Assembly (NCBI GenBank): GCA_030323885.1
Contig: CM059198.1
Coordinates: 79,491,911-79,555,910 of the forward strand
Source: Branchipolynoe longqiensis
Lineage: Eukaryota; Annelida; Polychaeta; Phyllodocida; Polynoidae
DNA: 64,000 nt
Direction of reading: 5' to 3'
Position numbers and translations under genes: made by a program. The first letter of the stretch is position 1, and each line of letters opens with the position of its first letter. Of the stretch, positions 30,541 through 41,754 are shown piece after piece. The notes beneath the pieces were generated by a model. The model was not told the DNA's origin and made no database searches. It saw only the letters and a list, made by a program, of their open reading frames with translations.

Positions 30541-30743
30541 GAAAAAGAGGTGTGAGGAGCGGAGTGTGTGGAGGCAGGAGGGCGAGTGGCCGGAGGAGAG
30601 GCTGGAGGCGGTTATAAGGGAAGGAGAAGGGGGGGGGTTATGTAAGAGAGAGAGAGCGCTGGAGGACAGAGGAGGGGGGGGAGAGAGAGGGGGGGGTGCG
30701 TCCTCCCTCGCCTCGCATCAACCGCAATGCGAGCATTACGACC
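30541..30743 (-). repeat. Split direct repeat A1 of N1
   Basis: Copy of A2, forming the 5' end of the element. It ends in GCGAGCATTACGACC and then gives way to sequence of element D. Confidence 0.9.
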
Positions 30744-30998
30744 AACCCAGAGGTTGCCCTCAAATATTACGCATTTGAGTACATGCAGAATCAAGGGTCG
30801 GGGGGAGGGGGCACATCTGCATCGAGTTGGAGCTCCAATCACTCCAGGCGACTCTATGCCAAGGGCGGGAAGAAACCCTGTTTTTCCTTTAATAAGGACC
30901 ACGGGTGTAGTAGGGACGACCGCACCTGCAACTACGGAGACTGGTGCTCCCTTTGCGGCAGCAAAGCGCATATCAGGACCAAGTGCCCTAAAGATTAG
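30744..30998 (+). pseudogene. Gag zinc knuckle of DIRS-type element D
   Basis: The frame has EVALKYYAFEYMQNQGSGG, a Ser-rich linker and KKPCFSFNKDHGC...CNYGDWCSLCGSKAHI...C before a stop. The Cys/His pattern is that of gag zinc knuckles in DIRS-type elements, and the same knuckle occurs, split, in element F. Its start is lost at the border with N1. Positions 31000-31740 contain decayed sequence of the same element with many stops, including a short open stretch (31476-31739) that I cannot name. Confidence 0.6.
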
Positions 30999-31741
30999 AG
31001 GTCTGTTGACGGGTCGGCGAGACGTGTCCCGGTACTGTGTCCGGGGGATCATTGCGCTAATGTGAAGCCAGATTCTCACGTCAAGGTAAATTGTGTTGCC
31101 TACTCGACTCCGGCCCCCCGACCGACCTCCTTGCTCCGAAAATCTCAGACTATGTGTGTCCGAGTTATTTTTGTGACGTCCCTAATGTGTGCAGGGAATG
31201 CGATGAATGCCATTCGCCGTCCAGGATGATTAATGTTGGAAATGATCGTCCAGCAGTTCGAACCTCACCTTGTGAAGGCAATCGTAATATTGTTGGCGCA
31301 AAGAATTCTGCAGTCATACTTTGAACTAAACCAGTGACGTTTGTGTTCCCGCCCTTAGTTGTTCAGACTGTCCCGCTACCATTGATAATCTGCATGCAGA
31401 GGTCTCAAACCGTGGATCAGCTACAAGGGCCTGCCACAATGCCCCGTTATTGCCAGTGACTGGTTCTCTATTGTCATGGTGGAGGGTAATTTCCATGTAA
31501 CCGCTTCTGATGCAGTCAACCATTTGGGTGAACTCATTAAATTTGTAGTAACTAATTCATGTGTCAATGCCAGCTGTACCTGTATACACTACATCGGTCC
31601 AAATAGGGCGCAGCTAAAACCATGCCGCACCATTTGCGAATGCTTCCTCAGAGGTGAAGTAATTAGATCACGATTGGGAATTTATTATATACGGCTGTAT
31701 TTTCGGTTTCAAAATTATAAATCTTTCTTGTCCCGCTAACT

Positions 31742-32330
31742 ATCGTGCCGCAGCAAACCCCCCCCGAGTTAATGAAGAGAAAGTTTTTATTGATAAAAAA
31801 CTCCGTGAAGAGCTGAGCTGTGGGTACATTTCCCGCGCCGATGCCGCTCCTATCTGCAGCCATAATATATTTCCTGTTCCTAAGGCGAGTGGTGAGGGCC
31901 TCCGCTCGATAATTGATTGTAGCAAGCCGACAGATAGGTCTGTCAATAACTATGTCGATGGTGTCGCCCAAACACCCACGCCAAGCTATACGCTGGGACT
32001 TCGGAAGGGGTAAAGGTCCCGAGCTCTTCTTTGACAATCGCTTCTGCATGGGCCTCTCTTCGAGTCCCTTTAGTTTTAACCATATTTCTGATTTTGTTGT
32101 GCGTTGTGCCAAGCGAGAGGGTGTCAATAGAGCAGTTAATTACTTAGACGACTTTGCTGTAATCGGCTCTTCCTTCAATAATTGCCTAACGAGTCAGTTA
32201 ACAATTGCCGCTATTTTGCGCAGAATTGGCTTCTATTTAAGCTGCCCTAAATTGCTAGTGCCAGCACAGTGTACCCGTTTCCTGGGCATTAAAATTGACA
32301 GTGTTCGCCTGCAGCTTTGACTCCCGCCTG
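31742..32330 (+). pseudogene. Reverse transcriptase of element D
   Basis: Read across two frames: NEEKVFIDKKLREELSCGYI, IFPVPKASGEGLRSIIDCSK, then FCMGLSSSPFSFNHISDFVV, VNYLDDFAVIGSSF with the catalytic pair intact, AAILRRIGFYLSCPKL and TRFLGIKIDSVRLQL. The segment carrying RT motif A, which should lie between IIDCSKP and FCMGLSS, is absent: sequence jumps from the PTPSYTLGL segment to RGKGPELFFDNR. This is a DIRS1-type RT, the sense counterpart of element F. Confidence 0.8.
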
Positions 32331-32800
32331 ACAAGATTTATAAACTTAAGACACAACCCTCCCTCTTCCTTGGTAAACGCAAAGCGTCTCGGAAGGACCT
32401 GGAGAGGTTGGGCGGCCGTCTTGCCCACTGTGCGACAGTCGTCCGCGGGGGTCGCTCCTTCTCCACGAGGATCTAAGACGCAATTCGGCAGCTGAAGAAG
32501 CCGTACCATAAGTTCAGGCTGAATGACGAGGTTAAGTCCGAGCTCCACTGGTGGCTCGACTATGTCGAAACCGTCAATGGTTATGCTAAGCTTCTCGGCT
32601 CTCACGCGGCTGTGGTCTCTGTCTACAGCGATGCCTCTGATTGGGGCTTTGGAGCGATCCACTCGGACGACTGGCTCGTCGGCTCCTTTAGCACTGGTGA
32701 GGGTGCCCTTGAGGCCGAGGTCGGTCATCATTATGCTGACCCTGGAGGAGTTTGCGCTGACACGCATATTACACAGCATCGTAATGTGGGAACCAAATAG
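32331..32800 (+). pseudogene. RNase H region of element D
   Basis: In frame with the RT end: KASRKDLERLGGRLAHCATV, VVRGGRSF, ELHWWLDYVETVNGYAKLL and VSVYSDASDWGFGAIHSDDW, which holds the first RNase H catalytic Asp. A stop lies after RSFSTRI. It ends where the right end of an M2-type element (32774-32860) begins, so the remaining RNase H and any recombinase are missing. Confidence 0.7.
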
Positions 32801-32860
32801 GTGGTGCCCAGTTTTAAAGAATGACCCATATACATATACATATATGTGTTTATATATATT
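32774..32860. repeat. Solo end of an M2-type element
   Basis: Matches 24128-24215 nearly base for base: CAGCATCGTAATGTG through GTGCCCAGTTTTAAAGAATG and the ATACATATACATATATGTGT tail. The opposite end is not nearby. Confidence 0.8.
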
Positions 32861-32864
32861 TAAC

Positions 32865-34130
32865 CGTCGGGCTATTCCACCCCTGCTTAAGGCGAGCCTT
32901 CGTGTTAATTTATATAATTATTTCGATGTGAATTTCCTGGGCCGGCCGCGGGCCGCCGCTGCCCCTCGTCCCGTCTGCAGGTAGTCTGTGTCCATTGGTG
33001 TCCTTGCCGGGCTAAAGTCGGCCAGCCAGAGTATCGTCTGAATACAGAGGTTTGCCCCCTCTCGCATTTATCGGCCTAAAGCAATTACTTAGTTATTTCA
33101 ACTAACTGGCTGGTCTACTCACCTTATGGTGTATTTAATATGTTTAAATTGATCCAGAACTAAGCATATGCGCTAGTGTCTCTACCACTGTCACTGATAA
33201 TCAGCCTAAGTTACTGTCTTATTTTAGCCAAAAGATCTATACGTTAATTCTGTTCATATGTCTGGTATTATCTCCCCGCAGATCGGCTAAGTAGCTGCAT
33301 AAGGCCTATTTAGGCCCAAGGCCCTTAATTATATATATAAAGCAATCCAATGTTAAGTTTGACCATAGCGGTTTACTCCATTGAAATCTGGAGGATAATA
33401 AAGAATGCAAGGAACGTTCCAATTTACTTTTCCAAGAGCTCACAGCTTTTTATTCTTAACCAAAACTAACATGATTAGCTGCATATGTCGTAGAAATATC
33501 ATGCAAACCCCTCCCCTAATGTTTAATTTCAAACAAGTTTAGAATTTCGATAAAATAGGCCTAAAAACTCGGCTAAAACATCAGAGCGTCATTAAATACG
33601 TCTGATCGGTCTGGGTCCGAACGCCCGACCTTCTATCGTTGCCAGGCGAGTCGCAATTTGCGTCTCCTAGCAATGCTTTACGGCCGGAAACCCGGTGCCC
33701 TGTGAATGTTTGGCATTCGCGGTCTGCCATGGCGAGTAGCCCATATTTCCAAATACGGGTTAATCGGCGCACGCCCTTGAATGCCACAAGGCGAGTAGTC
33801 TCGCCCACTTCACTGCTCCCCCAGACGAACAACAAGATTTGATGTTCGTCTAACAAAGTGAATGGCGATTTGGGGCGGCTTGGCATCGGAAGTGACGGTG
33901 GTGCCAGCAGCCGTGGAACAAATCGTATATCAAGGAGCAAATAAATAAATAATTAGGCCACCAAAAATGTATATATGCACAATATGCACCGCAAATTTAT
34001 ATGCACAATATACTTATATTTCACATATATATTTCGTTTTGGTCCATATATATGAACCAAAAGATATATATATATATTGATCGGCCAATACTAATATATA
34101 TAAATTTCACAATTTAAATTACACAAATTG
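32865..34130. other. Stretch without recognised genes
   Basis: Mixed sequence with a GC-rich patch (33590-33900) whose reading frames I do not recognise, and AT-rich microsatellite-like sequence at 33960-34100. No support for a gene. Confidence 0.4.
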
Positions 34131-34359
34131 ATTAATTATATTTCTGGAAATGACAAAACAGCATTGAATATCCAGCATGGAGGGGAGGGGCAACATCCAC
34201 CTCATTTCCCCTTCCCCTCTGTAATATAACTGGAAGCCTGGCCGTCAGAGCCACAGATGTACCACTTACTCTTCCCAAGTGCGTTCTGGCAACTGTCAGT
34301 TGACATCTGATGCCCCTCTCCAACAAACTCATCTGTAATATATATACTGTATGTCTCAT

Positions 34360-34960
34360 AAGGCAGAAAGGGAAGACAAGTCACTCAAGATTGACAGTTA
34401 AGAAGTTGTGCTTTGTTGGCATCAACTCCTGTTCACCTACTATTGACCTATCACCTTGACCCCTTACCTTCTGTCCACACAGAGCCTCATTACTCTCTTT
34501 AGTATGTATATGAATCAGTGACTACAACCCATTGAACTGGAGTCCGTCCCATGGTTGTTGCACACAGGTCAGTTTGTATATGAAAGGTGGAGCATCAGAC
34601 AGAGTGTCTGGGTTCCTGCCCAAGAGCAGAGTGTGTCTCCCTCAAGAGTAGGGAGTAGAGTAGAATGCCCAGTAGTGCTTGTAGCATCATATAGATCAGA
34701 GTGTCTAGAATAATCAATATCAGAATGAGGCCTGTGTGGGCAGGTGGGGCAAAGGGGCACAGGTGACTGGGCCTACCACAGGCAGCCAATCAGACACCTC
34801 TACAGCCTGGGGGGGGGGGTGACACCCTAATAGGGGCTCCTGTCACTCAACCCAGCTGGAAGTGGTGTTCATAATGTATACAGAGAGGCTGGGTGTGCTT
34901 GCCCATCGGTCCTGTCCCCACTCGGTCGCCCGAGGATAATAATCCGTATATTTTTACACC
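34360..34960. repeat. Dispersed repeat R2, copy 1
   Basis: Shares an ordered series of phrases with 41755-42290: GACAAGTCAC, TTGTGCTTTGTTGGCATCAA, CTATTGACCTATCACC, CACAGAGCCTCATTA, GCATCAGACAGAGTGTCTGG and CACCCAGCT-like ends. The final ~70 bp (GGCTGGGTGTGCTTGCCCAT) recurs at 56690-56760. Coding function is not evident. Confidence 0.75.
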
Positions 34961-35037
34961 TCTATGGCCCTGCACAGTAGTCCTGCTTGGTTGGGGGAGG
35001 CTAATGAGGTCACAAGATTGGCCTAATTGGTTAATGG

Positions 35038-35218
35038 CCTCCCTACATACCCATTCAACAATTTGAGGTCACCATGACATCACAGTGATATCACATAAAC
35101 CTCACGGAGAGGTCACAATGTGAGGTCACACTGTGACATCACACAATTCTCACACCATGACATCACAATAACCTCACACAATTCTCACACTGTGACATCA
35201 CAATAACCTCACACAACA
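35038..35218. repeat. Tandem repeat of TGACATCACA/CCTCACAC words
   Basis: Units such as CACACTGTGACATCACAATAACCTCACACAATTCT repeat imperfectly (period ~38). The array ends exactly where the 28S-like sequence begins. Confidence 0.7.
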
Positions 35219-35637
35219 GGGACCAAGGAGTCTTAATGTGCGTGAGTCTTTGGGCTCTGCGAAACTCAGAGGCGCAATCAAAGTGAAAGGCGTTCTCGGA
35301 GAGTCCGAGGCAGGACCCGCGCACGACACCCCGACCGTATCAAAATGATCGGGTGTGTGTCGTGCACGGCGAATTGCCGGCCCGTCTCGACCGCCACATC
35401 GGTGAGGCAGAGCAGGAGCTTACACTTTGGGACCCGAAAGATGGTGAACTAGTAGAACAAATTCGGGGAAACCCTAATGGAGGTGCGTAGCGATTCTGAC
35501 ATGCAAATCCATTGTCAAACTTGGGTATAGGGGCGAAAGACTAATCGAACCATCTAGTAGGTGGTTCCCTCTGAAGTTTCCCTCAGGATAGCTGGCGCTC
35601 ATAGTTGCAGTTTCATCCAGTAAAGCGAATGATTGGC
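35219..35637 (+). pseudogene. 28S rRNA-like fragment
   Basis: Contains many universally conserved large-subunit rRNA words in correct order: GGACCAAGGAGTCT, GGCGCAATCAAAGTGAAAGG, GGCCCGTCTCG, GGGACCCGAAAGATGGTGAA, GTAGCGATTCTGACATGCAA, GGGTATAGGGGCGAAAGACT, AATCGAACCATCTAGTAG, GTTTCCCTCAGGATAGCTGG, and TAAAGCGAATGATT. Between AAGATGGTGAACTA and ATGGAGG several normally fixed bases are missing or changed, and no rRNA flanks it. An expansion segment can still form a long GCACGACAC/GTGTCGTGC stem. It is best read as a displaced rRNA-derived pseudogene. Confidence 0.85.
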
Positions 35638-35639
35638 CC

Positions 35640-36470
35640 ATAATTTAGAATTTTGGTTGATCCGGTGGGGGAAGTCCAAGAGGCTCACATCAGCAAGCGG
35701 CACATGCACTCCCCCAACCCCTCCTCCGCTTACCCCAGCCTGACTCGCATTCGGGCTACATGTTCAAACGTATATTGTTTTACCACACCCACCCTCCCTC
35801 TATGTTACTGCCACTGCGTGGGGGTCGGCTTCTGGGCCTACCTCTTCAGGCTCCCAGGTCCTCCCTCTACCATCGGCCGACATAGACCAAGTGGACTGAT
35901 CACAACTCTGACATTGAATAACCCTCATGATTTAACCCTACGTACACTGTAATACTGATTCAATAATCCCTCCTTTCTCCCACTCCAGTCTCGAGCATCC
36001 TCTGTCCGAATCAGAGGTCCACCCGACGCCGGCGCCCACCCTGTCGGCACCGGCTCAGATGTGGCCGGCCGTCCGAGCCATCCGAGCCTTAACCACCCCC
36101 GCCACCCCATATGCCACCTGTGATGACGACAGCCACTGACCTGCCCGTGGTTACGTCACCCCCCTGGGCCCTCATCTCGCCGCACCCTTAGATGCCGCCG
36201 CACCCTTAGATGCCGCCGCGCCCTCAGATGTCGCCGCCCACCACCACCCCAGTTCACCCATCGCTCCCCCTCTCTACCCGTAGGTCACCCGATTCGGGGA
36301 GACTGTCGCTCAAGCCACTCCTTAGCACTGTGTGATAAGGGGTGGCTGTGAGGTCATTGTGACATCCATATGATATCACAGTGATGGCATCATAGTGTGA
36401 GATGTATGTGACATCACTCTGATACTGTTGTGACCTCACGTGTAGACTGGGGAATGGGTGTTTCAAACTG
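35640..36470. other. Stretch without recognised genes
   Basis: No coding unit is recognised. There are short GC-rich tandem words (GATGCCGCCGCACCCTTA twice near 36190-36215) and ATGACATCA-like words near 36350-36430. Confidence 0.4.
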
Positions 36471-36479
36471 AGTGTCCAA

Positions 36480-37070
36480 CAGGTTGGAGAGCTTACCTCG
36501 TTTGAGCTACGGTGGTTAACGTACCTAATTCGAGCCCCGGGTCAATTTCGAAGGTCGAATTTCATATAAGATTAATGTGCATGTTCACAAATATGGTTGT
36601 GGAACACTGAGTTTTGGGAGGTTTACATATTGGAATACATCACTAGAAAGCACAAAATTATATCTAATTTCCTGAATATTCATAGGACATTTAGTTGGGA
36701 CCGGATCGAGTAAATTAACAGTGAATATTAGGAACTAATTCAGTAGTTGCAACACATGTCTACAGGACAGAACTGCCCATGATAGTACTGTGTTGGTATA
36801 GCCATTAATCCTAAACAATAGAGGAACATCCAGTCAACCATGGGGGTATATGCTGGCCTGTGGCCCACTCATATACTTCCACTTGCCACTGGGGGAGGTC
36901 CTGTGGGGACTGTTGTACATCATTTAGATATATTTTGTGCATACCAATATATATATATGCATAAGAAATAATTCACTGTGATTATGCATCTGATGCATAA
37001 TCACCACAAATATGGCTGGTCTTGCTGGTACAACATTAAGAAAAACCTACCTTAAATACCTTAGACAAAT
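36480..37070 (+). repeat. Left terminal inverted repeat of FB1
   Basis: Pairs with 40560-41146. Shared phrases in inverse orientation include ACTGAGTTTTGGGAGGTTTA, CATAGGACATTTAGTTGGGA, GGGGGAGGTCCTGTGGGACT-like and AAGAAAAACCTACCTTAAA. Confidence 0.8.
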
Positions 37071-37195
37071 AAGTGTTCACACTTCCTGTCTACCATTCAC
37101 TATTTCACTATTATTGTATTTGATTTATTTTATTGTTGGTTATCACTTTTTATTTCTATTCACAGGAGGTCAGTAAGCTATGCTCATAAATAACA

Positions 37196-38286
37196 CTGTA
37201 ATTATGCATCTGATGCATAATCCCCACAAATATGGCATTTCTTGCTGTTACAGCAACATTAACATTCAACTTACCCTGTATATTATTGCATTTATATTTT
37301 ATTTATTTCATTGTTGGTTATCACATTTTATTTATATTTATATTTTTTATTTGAATTGAGGCCTGGTGCCGGCAGCCTCGGCACCGGGAGGCTGGGAACC
37401 CTGGCACCAGGAAGCCGGGATTCCTTGCGCCGATAGGCTGCCATCTCCTCCCACGCCGAACCCGAACCCTGTATGCCTATTATAAATGATATACATATAC
37501 CTATACATACCTATACATACCTATGCATACCTATGCATATATCAGGGATGAAAGTGATCGCCGGGGAAAAAAGCGGAAATGCGGATTTTCTCCCATAGGT
37601 TTAACACTGTCAGGGAATCTCGGAAAATTTCCGGAAGTCGTGTTTCATATATATTGGTATACGCTGATAGTACTGCGCCGTTTGAAGCATGTATAGTATA
37701 GTATACGCTGATAGTGCTGCGATGTTTGGAGTATTTATTAGTGGTATACACTGCTCGTGCTGCGGCGCCTGCACCACGTATTAGTATAGATCTATGCTGA
37801 TGGTGCTGCGGGATTGAAAAATCCCGGAAATCCGCGCAAACGCGGAAATCTTTCATCCCTGATATATATACACATATTTCATATACATTCCTATACATTC
37901 ATATGCATTCATATACATACATATATGCACATAAACGTACATAAACATACATAAACAATTTTTATATCTACCTACTATGGACCAAATTATGTAACTACCA
38001 TAGTCATGAGTCTGAATTGAATGAATGAATATACATATGCATACATATACATACATACACACATATACATACATATGTATACACCCGGAAACCCAAACCC
38101 CCTATGCCTGGTGCCGGGAAGCCGGTATTCCCGGCACCGATAGGCTGCCATCGCCTCTCCCACACACCCGGAAACCCAAACCTCCTATGCCTATTATAAA
38201 TGTTACACATATACATACATATACATACATATACATACACATATATACATACATATACATACATATACACACATATATATACATAC

Positions 38287-38319
<33 letters not shown>

Positions 38320-38640
38320 CATATATATACATATACATAACATTATCTGATGCATAATCCCCACAAATATGGAATTTCTTGCTGGTACAGCAACATTAAT
38401 AAAATCTTACCCTGTATATTATTGCATTCATATTTCATTTATTTTATTGTTGGTTATCACATTTTATTAATATTTATATTATTTGAATTGAGGCCTAGTG
38501 TCGGGAGTCTCGGCGCCGGGAGGCCGGGAACCATGGTGCCGGGAAGCCGGTATTGCCGGCACCGATAGGCTGCCATCTCCTCTCCCACACACCCAGAAAC
38601 CCAAACCCCCTATGCCTATTATAAATGTTACACATATACA
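37196..38640. repeat. Internal tandem blocks of FB1
   Basis: A block starting TCTGATGCATAATCCCCACA, running through TTGTTGGTTATCACATTTTA and a GC-rich GAGGCCTGGTGCCGG...GATAGGCTGCCATC segment to CCTATTATAAATG, occurs at ~37205-37500 and again at ~38345-38630. The GC-rich part occurs a third time at 38105-38210. A diverged start lies at 36985. Each block is followed by a CATA/TACA microsatellite. Confidence 0.8.
38210..38340. repeat. (ATACAT)n microsatellite
   Basis: CATATACATACATA units; a longer one lies at 38630-38880. Frames through it encode only Tyr/Ile/His repeats and are not genes. Confidence 0.95.
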
Positions 38641-38904
38641 TACATACATATACATACATATACATACATATACATACATACATATACATACATACATACA
38701 TACATATACATACATACACATACATATACATACATATACATACATATACATACATATACATACATATACATACATATACATATATATTAACATACATATA
38801 TACATATATACACATATATACATACATATACATACATACACATCTATATATACATATGCAGACATATATACATGACTCTACACATATGCATATAAATACA
38901 TATT

Positions 38905-39641
38905 GTATTTAGAGATGACTGCATCACATATCTTAGAGTGGTCCTCCATTTGTCACTGCTAAGTTAATTCATATGTAGTCTGTGTCACTATCAGACTTAT
39001 TGCAACAATGCAAGGGGCCTAGGCTCTGACACTTTCACACTCAGATTTTAACCAAACACTGCCATTACCCTGAATAACATTCCATTTATATTTAATTTAT
39101 TTTTGATTATGCATGTACATGTACACATACTTTTAAAGCTATATGTATATATGCATATATGCACATAGATCTGTATGTACTATATATATAATATATAAAT
39201 AATATTGCAATATCAGGTGAAGAATAACTTACCAGTGTTCCTAAATGTAAGGATGACTTCACAATGGTAATCCATTTGCAAGTAACAAGTTGACTGTTGT
39301 GTAGTGTGTGCCTTCAGAAATATGTGTGTGCAGTGCACTGTGGCACACACCCTTATAAACCAAATCCAATCCACTCTCACACCTATTCAAAGGGCATAAG
39401 CTCTGACACATACACACTCAGTGAGCTCAGCTGTCAGTGGAGGTGCAGCCCAGAGAACCATTGGCAACCTGAGGTGTGAAAGCTTTCCTTGGCAGTTTTT
39501 GGTTAAAATCTGAGTGTTAAAGTGTCAGAGCTTAGGCCCCATGCAATAAGTCTGAGAGTGAAACAGACTACACATGGGTTAACTTACCAGTGACAAATGG
39601 AGGACCACTCTACAAGATGTGATGCAGTCATCTCTAAATAC
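38905..39641. mobile_element. Inverted-repeat element nested in FB1
   Basis: Starts GTATTTAGAGATGACTGCAT and ends ATGCAGTCATCTCTAAATAC. Arms of ~155 bp match in inverse orientation down to the CTCAGATTTTAACCAAA word. A partly similar third arm lies in the loop (39225-39330). No protein is encoded. It is followed at 39657-39728 by a TA array. Confidence 0.7.
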
Positions 39642-39656
39642 TGTATGTATTCACAT

Positions 39657-39728
39657 ATATATATATATATATTATATATATATATATTATATTATATATA
39701 TATATATATATAATATATATATATATAT
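39657..39728. repeat. (TA)n array
   Basis: About 70 bases of TA/ATT alternation, self-complementary. Confidence 0.95.
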
Positions 39729-39749
39729 AGGGGATATATAATTTATTAC

Positions 39750-40330
39750 TATGAGTATAAAGGGGCGGAGCTATATTCCTATATCCTGCAGGATCCTAGC
39801 ATTTAATGCTGCCTTTATTATTAACCCACGATATTTATTGTTATATTCGCTGCGGGCCGTTTTCCGGCTGCGCTATCCTGGCGCCCCACCATTTGCCAGA
39901 TGTCAGTCAGCGCTTGTTAGGTGCACATCGGCGCCAGTTAAACAGCCAGTTAAACAGCCAGTTTAAGGTCAGTTAAACAGCAGACACAGTCAACGAGCTA
40001 CCTGTGTTTTTCTGCTATTTCTCTATATCTGTCGTCCGGGACAGCGGACGACGACAAGGGTGGATTACTGGTGTTAACGATCGACGGAATATCGATTCGA
40101 CGATGTGGACGTCGATTTCAACTCGCCATATTGCGGAAAAGTCGACAAGACGGACGGTATCGTAAAAACATTTTCATTCCTCGACTATGAGAATATTATT
40201 TCACCTGTGTCGAGTTCTGTGTGTGTCGATCACCAAGATCTGCCCAAACAAGTTTGGATTAACTATCTTTAGTTTAACCGAGCTGGGTTTAACGGGGGTT
40301 GTATTGTATCTATATATAAAACATATATTC
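39750..40330. other. Unique-looking insert inside FB1
   Basis: No recognised gene. It contains GTTAAACAGCCAGTTAAACA tandem words and several GTCGA/TCGAC words like those of the units at 24.6-25.2 kb (for example GTGTGTGTCGATCACC), and may share origin with them. Confidence 0.35.
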
Positions 40331-40559
40331 TGAGTGGTTGCATTTTTATTTGATTTATTTTACTTTTGTTTATTACTTTTGTACTTTATTCAAAATATGT
40401 GGGATGTGGTGGAAGGGAGGCTCGGGAACTGGGAAGTCTGAGAGGTAAGCATATTCATTTAAATCGATAAGTGTTTATTAATCTATGTATATATGTGTAT
40501 ATGTATATGTATATATATGTATATATGCTGTCACAACAATAAAATAAATTCTAATCAAT

Positions 40560-41146
40560 AATATTTTAAGGTAGGTTTTTCTTATGTTGTACCAGCATCT
40601 TTGTTGGTGATTATGCATCAGAATGAATAATCACAGTGAATTATTTTATTATGCATAATATATATGGTATGCAAAAAATATATCTACATGATGCACCAAC
40701 AGTCCCACAGGACCTCCCCCAGTGGCATGTGGAAGTATATGAGTGGGCCTCAGACCAGCTTATACCCCCACACCTATTGTTGGGCTGGAGGTTCCTCTAT
40801 TGTTTGGGATTCATGGGCTATACCAACAACAGTTATAAAAATGGCCGTTCTGTCCTGTAGCCATGTGTTTTTTGTAACTACTTTATTATTTCCTAATTAT
40901 TCACTGTTAATTTACTCAATCCGGTCCCAACTAAATGTCCTATGAATATCCAGGGGAAATTAGATTATAATTTTTGGCTTTCTAGTGATGTATTCCAATA
41001 TGTAAAACTTCCCAAAACTCAGTGTGCATAACCATATTTTTGAACCTGCACTAATCCTAATATAAAATTCGACCTTGGAAATGGAACCGGGGGTCGAATG
41101 AGGTATTTCAACACCATAGCCCGATCGAGGTAAGCTCTCCAACCTG
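40560..41146 (-). repeat. Right terminal inverted repeat of FB1
   Basis: Inverse of 36480-37070, from AAGGTAGGTTTTTCTTATGT to CTCTCCAACCTG. Confidence 0.8.
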
Positions 41147-41754
41147 TCCAAAGGGGTGAGGATATAAATTCACTGGTTATTCTGTATATGCTGTCCCAAA
41201 TCATTAGCTAATATACCAGTATCTAAGTTGGATATATAGGATCAAATGAAAGTAGTTGTCTCCACATTGTGGATTCCAGTTACTGCCTGTGTTCGAGCTC
41301 AGTGTATGTACAGCGGCACGTAGCCTACATAAGATCACAGCATTGTGCAGGAACACTCAATATTAAGCCCTGGAAGAGTAGGGCGCGCACAGTGAGAACC
41401 CCTACAGAGACTACTAATTGTTAATAATTTAGTTATGCATTACAACTCTGACCATGTAGGTCTGACATGATGAACAGGCTGAAACTAGCTGACGCATTCT
41501 TTGTGATTAAGGGGCCAAGTAACCTGAGTTAAAACCAGAGGGAAATTCCTCACTGAAGCATCCTTTGAAGAATAAAACAAAGCACTGGTGCGAAGGTGTG
41601 GTAAATTTCAGCCTGAGTAGAGAAGCTGCAGGTGTGCTCACCTTGGGGCCCAGTATAGTATTTCTGGGTTACTCGGCCACATGAGCCCCTAGATAATAGC
41701 ATAAAACTCTCCCCTTCATATCACCTGTGCTACCTCCCTTAATCATACCCATCA

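Larger units (their letters stand above)
25241..30743 (-). mobile_element. Ngaro-like tyrosine-recombinase retrotransposon N1
   Basis: 5.5 kb element on the minus strand with the split direct-repeat layout A1 (30541-30743) - body - B1 (25740-25989) - A2 (25530-25737) - B2 (25241-25490). It codes for a gag-like protein, RT plus RNase H, and a tyrosine recombinase, and lacks an integrase and ordinary LTRs. That combination defines the DIRS/Ngaro order of retrotransposons, and the repeat arrangement is that of Ngaro. The DNA is strikingly GC-rich compared with its surroundings. Several frameshifts, many in homopolymer G/C runs, break the frames; some could be sequencing errors. Confidence 0.9.
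36480..41146. mobile_element. Long-TIR non-autonomous DNA transposon or foldback element FB1
   Basis: Begins CAGGTTGGAGAGCTTACCTC and ends with its inverse GAGGTAAGCTCTCCAACCTG. The inverted ends extend inward for roughly 590 bp. Both sides are flanked by TCCAA (36475-36479 and 41147-41151), a candidate 5-bp target duplication. The 3.5-kb interior holds tandem blocks, microsatellites and a nested inverted-repeat element but no transposase. Neither TIR words nor a 5-bp duplication identify a superfamily to me. Confidence 0.75.

Noticed and set aside
35640..35665. TTGGTTGATCC near 35655 resembling the start of 18S rRNA
   Set aside because: Only about ten bases match and the following sequence departs from 18S, so I treat it as chance.
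38004..38912. Several ~70-130-residue frames of Tyr/Ile/His or Met/Tyr/Val/Cys
   Set aside because: They are translations of a CATA/TACA microsatellite in different frames.
36480..41146. Autonomous Polinton/Maverick with long inverted repeats
   Set aside because: No polymerase, integrase, capsid or ATPase reading frame is present, the ends do not start with AG, and the candidate duplication is 5 bp, not 6.
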